From Thalassarchaeum sp002495735 (lineage in GTDB: Archaea > Thermoplasmatota > Poseidoniia > Poseidoniales > Thalassarchaeaceae): DNA of 64,000 bases. Position 1 is the stretch's first letter. Every line of letters begins with the position of its first letter. The stretch spans positions 1 through 64,000 of the forward strand of contig CALDRG010000063.1 of NCBI GenBank assembly GCA_937911265.1, given 5' to 3'. The notes under the pieces are model-generated. The model saw only the letters and a program-made list of their open reading frames with translations, did not search any database and was not told where the DNA came from. Position numbers and translations under genes: made by a program. Below are positions 42,336 through 51,060 of the stretch, piece after piece.

Positions 42336-44527
42336 ATTGCTCTCGCCATTCTGCCGATGAGTTCTGTTGCTGCTGCACTGCACTCAGCCATCCTGAACCT
42401 GCCTACGGCCTCATTCCAGTGTGACAATCTGCGTTCGGGTTCGAGGACGCCGCGCCAGTACCAGCGCTGGGCGCACAGACGGCGGTGCATTGCGAGGTCC
42501 TCACGTAGCGGCATGGCGGCAACTGAGGCGTGGGCCTCAACAAGCCAGTCAGGGTGGCTGTCGGTAGACTCGAGAGTTGCGTGGATGAGGCGAATCCTCT
42601 CACTGAGGTCCTCACGCGACTCAATCAGCGACCTAGCTAAGCTGAGTGTCTCTGCTGAGGCGCTCCCACCGGTCCGCGAAGAGAGGCGCGCACGTAGGTC
42701 GAGCACTGCCATGCGAGGGTGTTCGGGACCCATAGCAGATTCAAGGGCGCTGTGCGCCTTCGCGGCTGCGGAGACATCGTCAATTTCGAGGGCGAGGCCG
42801 TGCCTGATGAGGTCGAGGGCGAGGCTGCCGGCGCTGCGCTCTGATTCCGGCAGTGAGGACACGTCCACCGCATCTGCGGCTCTAGTCAGCTCTTGCGCTA
42901 GTCGGCGGTCGATGCGACCGGGCAACCGGTCGTCGTATCGACGCACTAGGGACGAGATGGCTGCCTTGGTGTGCTCGGCGGGAGTCATTTCGGCCATCGC
43001 ACTAGCCTCAATGTCTTCCGCAGACCTCGGATCACCTCGGAGACGAGCCAGCCGAGCGGAGCGTAGTTTTCTGCCGACACCTACGCTCAGACCATCAATG
43101 TGGGACTCGGCTATCTCCGCCTCGCCACGCTCCAGAGCGAGATCGGCGGCGGCCTCCCTGATGGACTCGTCCTCGCTTAAACTAACAGCCTGTTCGAGCA
43201 GGACCGCTGCTGCAGCGCTGTCCTGCTCGGCTATGGCTTGGATGTGCTCGGAAACCCATTCGGCGTCGGGCTCTCCAGAGTGAACCATGTGATGGCCCTC
43301 CATCCTGCGTGCTCTGGCTCCTTGTCTGGTGGCCCATCTGCCAGCCGCCTGCGCGTGCAGTGTATTGGACTGTTCATCTGACCAGGAGCCCCGACGGACA
43401 TTGCGAATCAAGTGGTGGGGCTCGGCCATGACGCCGCTCCACCTCAGTATGGCGGAATCGTCGAGCTCGTTCGCACCCTCTCCCTCGAAGAGTTCACTGA
43501 CCAGTAGCGACGAAGGGGAGATGCAGAACTCGTCCAGAGTCTCCGTGCCCTCGTCGCTGAGTCTGTGCATCACCGTGGACTCGACGTACTCCTGGACAGC
43601 CTTGCCGAGCTCTGGTACCTCTTCGCCAGGCAACCACAGGTGGAGAGCGAGTGGGTGGCCACCTAGGGCCTCTGCGACGCTTCTAGCAGTAGCGCTGTCG
43701 GTGTCGCTCGGGAGCAGTGACCTAGCGTGCTTGAGAGCTAGTCCCTCGAGCTTGAACTCGGAGAAGCCCTCTGGAAGTCCGAAGGGGCTCGGGGATCTTG
43801 ACACCGCAAGCACAGAAGAGCTCCCGGGTGATGCCTCGTCAAGCAATTCCGCCATACCTGTAGCGTGACGTGGATGCAGTTCCTGGGCCTCGTCGAGGAC
43901 CAGTAGGGTCCTCGGACCGTCCGAAGCGCCAATGATGGCTGAAGAGGAGGAGGGTGCACCCTCGCCCAGCCACATCTTACCTACACCCGCTGCATCAGTA
44001 TCGGAGCCACATGAGGCCCATCGCACGGTCCAGCCCATGCTCAGGACCTGCTCTGCGACGGCGCGGGCGAGACTGGATTTGCCGACACCGGGCAGACCAC
44101 TCAGGAGCACGTTGGATCCGGCGAGTAGTGAGTCCGAGAGGCTGGTTGCATCTTCGTCCCTACCGTGCAGGGAAATCTGCTCAGGCAGGGGGCCAAAGCT
44201 GCGTCCTCTGCGAGCCGGCGATGGCTCTTCGAGTTCTGTGATGACCTCGCGGCCAGTATCTGTAATGTGAACGACTGTGCGACGACGCGAGCCGCCGCCG
44301 GTGACGTGAGCTGAGCGGGTCGAGACGTAACCCTCAGCTTCGAGTGAGGAGAGTGGCGCGTGCAGGGCCGACCTGACTACTCCTAACGACTCTGCGAGAC
44401 CGGGCAGAGACAACGCCCTAGGCACGTCCCATGCGGCCTCCAGCTCGCCTCCAAACTGCGCGAGGCGGGATAGGATTCGCGACTGCGCCTCGGAGAGCAT
44501 GGCGCCTGAGCGAAGGCACGGGTTCAT
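42332..44527 (-). CDS. winged-helix plus STAND-type ATPase with helical repeat C-terminus
   Basis: 731 residues from ATG 44527. CAGGTGA about 7 nt before it supports this start over ATG 44500. N-terminal winged helix at about 36-97 (SLGVVRSALHAPLSSLEAEG, then VHITDTGREV). The ATPase has Walker A at about 144-151 (SGLPGVGKSS), Walker B at about 208-214 (LLVLDEAQ) and a following LAVSRSPSPFG that fits a sensor. The C-terminal 350 residues are Ala/Glu/Leu-rich helical repeats, TPR-like. This resembles a signal-controlled NTPase regulator (the MalT/AfsR class with the DNA-binding part at the other end). It lies beside the RAM pair and is divergent from uvrC. Confidence 0.8.
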   Translation of the reverse strand: MNPCLRSGAMLSEAQSRILSRLAQFGGELEAAWDVPRALSLPGLAESLGVVRSALHAPLSSLEAEGYVSTRSAHVTGGGSRRRTVVHITDTGREVITELEEPSPARRGRSFGPLPEQISLHGRDEDATSLSDSLLAGSNVLLSGLPGVGKSSLARAVAEQVLSMGWTVRWASCGSDTDAAGVGKMWLGEGAPSSSSAIIGASDGPRTLLVLDEAQELHPRHATGMAELLDEASPGSSSVLAVSRSPSPFGLPEGFSEFKLEGLALKHARSLLPSDTDSATARSVAEALGGHPLALHLWLPGEEVPELGKAVQEYVESTVMHRLSDEGTETLDEFCISPSSLLVSELFEGEGANELDDSAILRWSGVMAEPHHLIRNVRRGSWSDEQSNTLHAQAAGRWATRQGARARRMEGHHMVHSGEPDAEWVSEHIQAIAEQDSAAAAVLLEQAVSLSEDESIREAAADLALERGEAEIAESHIDGLSVGVGRKLRSARLARLRGDPRSAEDIEASAMAEMTPAEHTKAAISSLVRRYDDRLPGRIDRRLAQELTRAADAVDVSSLPESERSAGSLALDLIRHGLALEIDDVSAAAKAHSALESAMGPEHPRMAVLDLRARLSSRTGGSASAETLSLARSLIESREDLSERIRLIHATLESTDSHPDWLVEAHASVAAMPLREDLAMHRRLCAQRWYWRGVLEPERRLSHWNEAVGRFRMAECSAAATELIGRMARAI

Positions 44528-44556
44528 GGGCGTTCACCTGCAGCGCATCAACCTAC

Positions 44557-46284
44557 ATGGCGCTCGACCCTACTGGTATTGACTTACCCCGCAAGCCCGG
44601 AGTCTACCTATTCCGGAGGGCTGACGAGCGGGTCACCTACGTCGGGAAAGCCACTGACCTACGTTCTCGTGTCAAGTCGTACTTCGTACCCAATCCCGAT
44701 CGGAAGATGGTCCCCCGACTGGTCGAGGACTCGGACCGCGTTGACTTCATTGTTACCAAGAGTCCGAGTGATGCTCTGATTCTCGAGAGGCAGCTGATTA
44801 GGGAACACAAACCTCGCTACAACTCGATGCTGAAGGACGACAAATCGTACCCCTTCATCGCTCTGACTGACCATGAGCATCCTCGCATCATCTACACACG
44901 GCATCCTCCCGAGGGCTCACTCCGATGGGGTCCTTTCGCCGATCCCGGCGCAGCCAAGCGAGTGATTCAGTTGCTGCGCCGCCACTTCGGCATCCGCGAT
45001 TGTCCTGAGTTACTGCCGCAAGGTTGCCTAGCGATGCACATCGGGCTGTGCCACGGACCCTGTATCGATGCGAGGGGGTACGATGAGCGCATTACGGCTG
45101 CAATCGGTGTCCTTGACGGTGACGCAGGCGTCCTAATCGAGTCGCTCCAGAATGATATGGATGCCCATTCGCTGGCACTGGACTACGAGGCGGCGGCTAG
45201 GGCGCGTGACCTAATCGGCTCGGTCCAGAGGACTGTCTCGCAGAGAGTAGTACACAGCAGGTTCTACCAGGATTGCGACGCCATTGGCTTCGCCTCCAGA
45301 GGAGATAACGGAATGGTTGTGGTCCTAAACGCGAAGGACGGCATCGTCCAAGGGCAACTCGAGTATCCGTTGATTCACAGGGGCGATATTGCCGATTCGG
45401 TCGCCTGTGTCCTCGCTGAGCACTACTCGAACACCAAACCTCCGCGCACTGTCCTCGTCCCTGCGCCTATCGGTGAGTCGATGAGGGCTTGGTTGGTCGA
45501 ACGGCGCGATGGCGCCGTCGAGGTCAGAGTGCCGCAGCGCGGCGAACTGGCTCTACTGCGCAGGATGGCTGATCAGAACGCCGAGGTGCAGGTCGAACGC
45601 CACCAGAAGAGGCGTTCGGGCAGCCTCGAGCAGGCTGCCGCTGATGATGCAGCGAGACTACTCGGAATCGATTCGCTTGACCATATCGTGTGCTTTGACA
45701 TGGCCCAGTTGCAGGGTGACGAGCGCGTCGGAGCGTCGGTCGTACTGCGCAAAGGCAGACCGGCGAAAAAGGAGTATCGGACCTACCGAGTCAAGAGCGA
45801 CGCACCGGACGACCTCAGGATGATGTCTGAGGTGGTTGAGCGATGGTTGAAGCGCCAAGACGGCTGGCCCGATCTGCTGCTGCTAGACGGCGGCGAGACT
45901 CACCTGTCGAGCATCCTGAGAATGCTGGACGGCCACGGCCTAGCCGGGCGCTTCCCGGTGGCGGCACTGGCCAAGCGCGAGGAGACGCTACACATGGACG
46001 GCCGAGAGGCGCAGATTCTAAGCAAGCACGGTAGGGTTCTCGTCCATGCTCGCGATGAGGCACACCGTTTCGTCAACCGCTACCACAGGAAGCGGCGTGG
46101 CAAGGGTGCGATAGGCGACCCTCTAGAGGAGATCGATGGACTTGGAGCGAAGAAGATCCAGGCCCTGCTCCGCCACTTTGGAGGCAGGCGCGGGATAGAA
46201 CATGCGAGCGTCGGGGAGCTGTGCGAGGCCCCGGGAATAGGCAAGGCGATGGCTGAGCGGGTCCACGGGCACCTGAACGGCTAG
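44557..46284 (+). CDS. uvrC: excinuclease ABC subunit C
   Basis: 575 residues from ATG 44557. The N-terminal GIY-YIG nuclease has KPGVYLFRRADERVTYVGKA, then LRSRVKSYF. A UVR segment follows near LALDYEAAARARDLIGSVQ. The RNase H-like 5' nuclease domain has DHIVCFDMAQLQGDERVGAS and LLLLDGGETHLSS, and the C-terminus has tandem helix-hairpin-helix motifs (EIDGLGAKKIQALLRHFGG, EAPGIGKAMAERVHGHL). UvrC cuts both sides of a lesion found by UvrAB. uvrA and uvrB are not in the window. The stop shares CTAG (46281-46284) with the convergent gene. Confidence 0.95.
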   Translation: MALDPTGIDLPRKPGVYLFRRADERVTYVGKATDLRSRVKSYFVPNPDRKMVPRLVEDSDRVDFIVTKSPSDALILERQLIREHKPRYNSMLKDDKSYPFIALTDHEHPRIIYTRHPPEGSLRWGPFADPGAAKRVIQLLRRHFGIRDCPELLPQGCLAMHIGLCHGPCIDARGYDERITAAIGVLDGDAGVLIESLQNDMDAHSLALDYEAAARARDLIGSVQRTVSQRVVHSRFYQDCDAIGFASRGDNGMVVVLNAKDGIVQGQLEYPLIHRGDIADSVACVLAEHYSNTKPPRTVLVPAPIGESMRAWLVERRDGAVEVRVPQRGELALLRRMADQNAEVQVERHQKRRSGSLEQAAADDAARLLGIDSLDHIVCFDMAQLQGDERVGASVVLRKGRPAKKEYRTYRVKSDAPDDLRMMSEVVERWLKRQDGWPDLLLLDGGETHLSSILRMLDGHGLAGRFPVAALAKREETLHMDGREAQILSKHGRVLVHARDEAHRFVNRYHRKRRGKGAIGDPLEEIDGLGAKKIQALLRHFGGRRGIEHASVGELCEAPGIGKAMAERVHGHLNG

Positions 46285-49200
46285 TCCTCCCACCAGCCTT
46301 CCTCGCCTTCCTTGGGCTTCCCTTCCGCCTCATCCTCCTCGAAGAACGCCTCATCGACGACCACGATCTTGTCGTCCAACTTGCCGAACTCTGACTCCAT
46401 GGCCAACTCAGTGATTTTCTGCTCCTCCGCTGAAGACTCCTCCTGCTTCTTCTCATTACGCTCCATCTTGAGTCTCCTGCGTCTACTAATCAGAAGCCCT
46501 AGGCCGACTAGAAGCACGAATAAGTACGGAGCGAGTTCCCCTAGAACAAACATCCAGCTGACCTCAACAGAGTAAGACACGATGTCCAAATTCTTGCTGC
46601 ACTGCGCCCAAGTCGTCGCTTCGGGGCACACCGGAGTCCTGTACACTACCACCTGCCTGCCGTCGACCTCGGTCAACTCTCCGAGGCCCATCTGGCTCTC
46701 AAAGCTGAGCAGCCTGACCGAATGCGGCAGGTGTATCTCCATCCTCGCAGAGGATCGGATGGTCCCGAACACGGTGTGCTCCATCAGCGGCGTCACTTCG
46801 AGAAAGAACTCCGCCCCCTCTACCTGAATCCCTGAATCAGTCAGTATCGGTGACCCAAAGGCAGCGGCCATCTGGTTGGCTATGATGAAGCCAATGGCCG
46901 CGGGCTGAGCCTTGATGTCTATGTCTTCGCCCCTCAGTGCGGCTGTTACGACGGTGCGCTCGATTTTGAAGCCGAAGCGGAGAGGGACGCTGTCACCGAC
47001 CTCGGAGTTGCTCGGCATCGTGGTGTCGCCGAACCCCAATGAGGGGGACACAGGGATATTGAGGAGGTCGGCAGAGATGGTGTACGGGCCCATCCCGAAG
47101 TCCTGTACGGTCTCGAATGAGCCTTCGGCATCTATGACCTCGCCCGATCTCATTTCCAGCTCATCGCCCAGCATCTCCATCCCGAGATTGGATATTTCGA
47201 CGTCTATTGGCTCTCCAACCCCGAGGTCCAATGTAGCCTCGAGGTCTGAGCCAGCGAGCAGTCCGCCCTGCAGGCGGTCTCCCATCACGATGGCGCGTCT
47301 CAGAATATCAGCAGGGACTGGGTGCAAGGTGATATCGTCCTCGCCCAAGTCGATGCCCAGTCGGTAAATTTCCAGCACCACCTCGGCATTGAACTGGACC
47401 TCAGCAGCGAACGAGGCCTCCCGGATTGCGAACTTCTCGATGTCAACCTCGATGTCGAGCGATATGCAGGTCTTCTGGTTCGAGCCGCAAATCAGGTCTG
47501 GGCTGTCGTCCTCACAGGGGTCGGATTCGAGGCAGATGGGGTGCCTCCAGTCAAAGATCCTAGTTCCAGCGAAGCCGAAATCATGCTCCCCTCCTCCTGT
47601 TGTGGGGGCTGTGATGACGACTGTCGATGGATCGCCAATGGTCGACTCTATCCACTCCGGTAAGTGCAAGGTCAGGGTCAGTTCGGTGCTCGGCATGTCA
47701 TCAGGGATTAGGTCCTGAAGCCATCCGGTGTCAGTGGAGAGTTCGAGTTCGACCACGTTCATAATCGAGGCGAGGTCCTCGTCAGTGACCTTTGATAGGT
47801 CAATGGTGGTGATGTCTCCACCGCTGTTCTCAAGCATCCTCTCGACTACAGAAGAGACCCTCATCGGGGTCGACTGCGATGTGGTCTCGAGGACGACGGG
47901 CCATGATCCATCCATGGCGTCCTTGCCCTCAATGCAGTAACTGACTTCGAGTGCCTCCTCACAGGTCACCCCTGGGATGTGCCGGAAGTCTAGCCCGCCT
48001 TCGGAGTCGGCTTGCGCGAACTGCGGGGCGCCAAACCAGATGTCGGCACCCAGAGCGTCGGAAAACGCCGAGGACAGTTGCTCAATGGGTATTCCCTGAA
48101 GAATCGCGGACAGATCCTCGTCGACCTCTTGGTCAAGCAGCCTAATGCCGTCGGAGGTCACCCAAGGGATCTCGATGGTGCCGTCATGCAGGTCGGCGTT
48201 CCAGTCATCTAAAGTGCTGGAATCTAGGTAGTGAATCGATATCTCAAGGTCGAATCTCGAGTTCTGAGTGTCGGTGGCATCCACTATCAGGTCAATCTTC
48301 AGCGAGGGTTCTCTCAGGTCGATGCTTGCGGTCGGAGTGGTAATCGACCTGTGAACGAGCTCGGAAACAAGCCTGACCGAGTCGAGGGTCGCCTCGGTCA
48401 CAGCTTGAGTGTTATCGACGGCTATGATGGAATATGTCTGAGGATGGCCGTCGCGGAATGTCGTCTTGATCGAACCGGGAGTTTCGACACTGCTCACATC
48501 GGCGTAACTGGGCGGTATCACCGAGAGTTCGACCGAATGGCCCATCGGTGAGGTGGTGTTGAACTCGGAGGTCAATACTGCTCCCATGGTCAACATGCCC
48601 TGCATCATTCGGTTGATGTCTGAGGTCTCCGGTTTCAGGCCGAAGGCGCTGGTGTCGACCTCTATCTGTAACACGGCCTCAAAACACAACGGTGGCTGGA
48701 ACGGGTCGTTGTCAAAGCCGTTGACCTCATCTATCGAATCGTAATCAGAGTCGTAAATGCAGTTAGCGTCCGGCTGTGCCTTGAAATCGACCTCGGAGAC
48801 AGTGGTTATGGTGGTGGTGTTGACATTGGGGAAGTTGATGTCGATGAACTCCTCCATTATCTCCTCAATCCTCTCCAGCATCAGATCAGCCACGGTGTCA
48901 CCGCCGCCCCTGTCTAGGCTCTGGTAATTGCGGATGTAATCTGCAGGAATCCCGTCCCACGGGGCGCTGTCGCCCGCAAGGTCGAGGTCGCTGAGTTGCA
49001 AATCGTCTCTCGACATCTCGTGAACAGCGAGCCCGACCTTCATCTCGACCATCTCTGCGTCCTCGATACCTATCTCTACGGAACTCCGCATCCACTCCTG
49101 TCCGGGAGTCTGGTCCAGCGCCGAGTCGTAGTCGTCACAGACCCCGCTGGCGCTGTTCCATGTCGCGCAAATGTCGTTCACGACATCGGGTTGCCCAGGA

Positions 49201-49292
49201 GGAGGGTCGGCTGCCGCAATAGGTGCCATCAGGAGCATGATGAGGAGTACGGCAGTACGCTGCACAGACGCAGGCATGAACATCAGAGCCAT
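46281..49292 (-). CDS. giant secreted protein with C-terminal anchor, unknown function
   Basis: 1003 residues from ATG 49292 (ATG 49283 is possible). A signal peptide (SVQRTAVLLIMLLMAPIAAA) is followed by a long Asp/Glu/Ser/Thr-rich extracellular region with no motif I recognise. The pairs of Cys (ICATWNSASGVC, CLESDPCEDDSPDLIC) point to disulfides outside. A single membrane helix lies near nt 46485-46560 (LGELAPYLFVLLVGLGLL), then an Arg/Lys stop (SRRRRLKMERNEKK) and a strongly acidic cytoplasmic tail of about 60 residues. The architecture resembles the kexin-like and beta-helix proteins of this window. Confidence 0.8.
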   Translation of the reverse strand: MALMFMPASVQRTAVLLIMLLMAPIAAADPPPGQPDVVNDICATWNSASGVCDDYDSALDQTPGQEWMRSSVEIGIEDAEMVEMKVGLAVHEMSRDDLQLSDLDLAGDSAPWDGIPADYIRNYQSLDRGGGDTVADLMLERIEEIMEEFIDINFPNVNTTTITTVSEVDFKAQPDANCIYDSDYDSIDEVNGFDNDPFQPPLCFEAVLQIEVDTSAFGLKPETSDINRMMQGMLTMGAVLTSEFNTTSPMGHSVELSVIPPSYADVSSVETPGSIKTTFRDGHPQTYSIIAVDNTQAVTEATLDSVRLVSELVHRSITTPTASIDLREPSLKIDLIVDATDTQNSRFDLEISIHYLDSSTLDDWNADLHDGTIEIPWVTSDGIRLLDQEVDEDLSAILQGIPIEQLSSAFSDALGADIWFGAPQFAQADSEGGLDFRHIPGVTCEEALEVSYCIEGKDAMDGSWPVVLETTSQSTPMRVSSVVERMLENSGGDITTIDLSKVTDEDLASIMNVVELELSTDTGWLQDLIPDDMPSTELTLTLHLPEWIESTIGDPSTVVITAPTTGGGEHDFGFAGTRIFDWRHPICLESDPCEDDSPDLICGSNQKTCISLDIEVDIEKFAIREASFAAEVQFNAEVVLEIYRLGIDLGEDDITLHPVPADILRRAIVMGDRLQGGLLAGSDLEATLDLGVGEPIDVEISNLGMEMLGDELEMRSGEVIDAEGSFETVQDFGMGPYTISADLLNIPVSPSLGFGDTTMPSNSEVGDSVPLRFGFKIERTVVTAALRGEDIDIKAQPAAIGFIIANQMAAAFGSPILTDSGIQVEGAEFFLEVTPLMEHTVFGTIRSSARMEIHLPHSVRLLSFESQMGLGELTEVDGRQVVVYRTPVCPEATTWAQCSKNLDIVSYSVEVSWMFVLGELAPYLFVLLVGLGLLISRRRRLKMERNEKKQEESSAEEQKITELAMESEFGKLDDKIVVVDEAFFEEDEAEGKPKEGEEGWWED

Positions 49293-49327
49293 AAGTCTGA
49301 ATCCAAAATGCTTCGACCAGAGGTCAG

Positions 49328-50245
49328 ATGCACAGGGAAGATCCACACCGCCGTCTCGTTGAATCTGTCGGAGAGGTGTTGCGCGGGACTGGATTGAGGC
49401 ATGAGGAGTGCATAGCACTCCTAGACCGGTTGCCGAACAAGTGGGAGAGGTTTTCCGATGTCGTTCTGCTGCAGGACTCGGCGTTCCAAGGAGAATGGGA
49501 TTTGCATGCCTCGGAGGGGCTTTGGAGGGCGGTTGCCGAAGCGTTGAAGGTCAACAGATTGGCAAAACTCGGGGAGATCTCGGGCGAGATGCGCGAGAGC
49601 TCCGTCGAGATGTTACTCGGTGAGGACGACTGGGTCGTGCGCCGAGAGAGTGGGGTGGATTACGGTTACAACCTCACCCAGTGCATGTTCTCAGCAGGCA
49701 ACGTCAACGAGCGGCGTAGGATGGGCAAGGTGGCCGGCGCCGGAGAGGTCGTGGTCGACCTGTACGCAGGCATAGGCTACTACTCGCTGCCTATGCTGGT
49801 CCACTCACAGGTAGATCACATCCACTGCTGCGAGTGGAATCCGAACGCTGTGCGGGCGCTCGAGTCGAATCTCAAGAGCAACGGAGTGGAGGGACGCTGC
49901 ACCGTTCACTTCGGTGACAATCGGGTCACTGCGGCAAATCTGGAAGGGGTTGCTGACCGTATCATCCTCGGTTTGCTACCATCAGCTGAGGACGGGTACG
50001 CCCTCGCTATGGCCGCTCTCAAACCCGCCGGCGGCGTGCTACACGTGCACGGCGTGGCAGCATCTGGAAATCACGTCGCTTGGGCCGCTGGTGTTACCGA
50101 GGCGCTGCGTGAGAGGGGAAAGGGATTCTCAGTAGATGCAGTCAAGGCGCTGAGGGTGAAGAGTTACGCGCCGCACTGGGACCACGTTGTGCTCGACGTC
50201 ACGGTCTCGGCTGCTAGCCGTCGAACTCAAGTCGAGCGACCCTAG
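49328..50245 (+). CDS. taw2: Taw2/TYW2-like wyosine aminocarboxypropyltransferase
   Basis: 305 residues. The family motif NVNERRRMG precedes the SAM-binding site VVVDLYAGIGYYSLPMLVHS. A following DRIILGLLPSAEDGYALAM resembles the D-R-v-n-L-G-l-x-P-S-s-E-D-G segment of TYW2, rather than the D-P-v-N-N-P-P-x motifs of Trm5. The enzyme moves the aminocarboxypropyl group of SAM onto 4-demethylwyosine at position 37 of tRNA-Phe. GAGGT lies 5 nt before ATG 49328. It is divergent from the giant gene (35 bp) and 9 bp before the JAMM gene. Taw1 is also in this window, 11 kb away. Confidence 0.85.
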   Translation: MHREDPHRRLVESVGEVLRGTGLRHEECIALLDRLPNKWERFSDVVLLQDSAFQGEWDLHASEGLWRAVAEALKVNRLAKLGEISGEMRESSVEMLLGEDDWVVRRESGVDYGYNLTQCMFSAGNVNERRRMGKVAGAGEVVVDLYAGIGYYSLPMLVHSQVDHIHCCEWNPNAVRALESNLKSNGVEGRCTVHFGDNRVTAANLEGVADRIILGLLPSAEDGYALAMAALKPAGGVLHVHGVAASGNHVAWAAGVTEALRERGKGFSVDAVKALRVKSYAPHWDHVVLDVTVSAASRRTQVERP

Positions 50246-50254
50246 CCCGCAGGC

Positions 50255-50932
50255 ATGGCTGCCGATTGGCTACTAGAGGCCGCTGTCCAGTACAACGAGC
50301 AATCGTTGGAGGGCAGGGACGGTTATCCGGCTCATCTCCTGATGCCAGTAGATACTCTGTCGCAGATACTCGATTGGACCTTTCAGTCGTTGCCTGATGA
50401 GATTCTCGTGGGGATAGACGTGAATCCAGACCTGCCCCACTCGGAGGAAATTGAGAAGGCCTATTGCGGGGTTGATTTCGAAAGTGGTCTGTTCTCAGGA
50501 CAAGGTTTCGCCCTAGGTGAGCCTCATTTAGTCAACCGTGGCGACTCGTATTCGGTCCACCACGTCCCCGAGGAGTGGATGGACGGCCTGTTCGACAAGG
50601 AGAGGGGGGTTAGAGGAGGACGTTTCTCGCACTGGCTGCATACCCACCCCAACGCCCCAGCGATACCGAGCGGGGCCGACGCCGAGTCCGCCCAGTGGAC
50701 CGAGGGGTGCGACATGATCCTCGGCGTTCGCTACTCGCCCGAGGGCATGCTGCCGTGGCTCGAGGGCATAGAGGGCGAGCGACGCGAGCTGACTCCCACC
50801 GACGACGGTCGTCCTGTCATCGGCAGGGCTGTGACGGGGCATTTTATCCACGGATTAGAGCTGATTGCATTCCACCGGAGGGGTTTTGCTGTGAATGTGG
50901 TCCTGACCGACGCTACAGGCCTTCCAATATAG
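50255..50932 (+). CDS. JAMM/MPN+-motif metalloprotease-like protein
   Basis: 225 residues. The segment HTHPNAPAIPSGAD fits the JAMM motif exactly: His129-x-His131, seven residues, Ser139, two residues, Asp142. Glu49 in SLPDEILVG sits where JAMM proteases have their catalytic Glu (compare P-N-E-V-C-G). A following GCDMILGVRYSPEG is also typical. JAMM enzymes remove ubiquitin-like tags such as archaeal SAMPs, or act on other isopeptides. The rest of the chain is unlike the short archaeal JAMM proteins, so the substrate is open. The 9-bp gap from taw2 suggests co-transcription. Confidence 0.75.
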   Translation: MAADWLLEAAVQYNEQSLEGRDGYPAHLLMPVDTLSQILDWTFQSLPDEILVGIDVNPDLPHSEEIEKAYCGVDFESGLFSGQGFALGEPHLVNRGDSYSVHHVPEEWMDGLFDKERGVRGGRFSHWLHTHPNAPAIPSGADAESAQWTEGCDMILGVRYSPEGMLPWLEGIEGERRELTPTDDGRPVIGRAVTGHFIHGLELIAFHRRGFAVNVVLTDATGLPI

Positions 50933-51060
50933 CGACAATAAAATAGAATTAATCAATATAATATCACGCAGTACGCTGTTTATATTTTCTTAATAATTAA
51001 TAAAAAATAATGTTGTAATTACCCTAATAACAACAATGAATACCCCTAGGAAGGGTCGTT
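50933..51060. terminator. AT-rich convergent spacer
   Basis: A 128-bp spacer between convergent genes. From 50941 to 51040 only 20 of 100 bases are G or C, far below its neighbours. It holds T-rich runs on both strands (TATTTTCTTAAT near 50981-50992 and an A-run at 51003-51007). It would suit termination from both sides; most convergent pairs in this window have no spacer at all. Confidence 0.4.

Noticed and set aside
42357..43283. A 308-codon open frame on the plus strand opposite the STAND-type gene
   Set aside because: It is the mirror of a Ser/Arg/Ala-rich shadow frame; the minus-strand gene has clear winged-helix and P-loop motifs.
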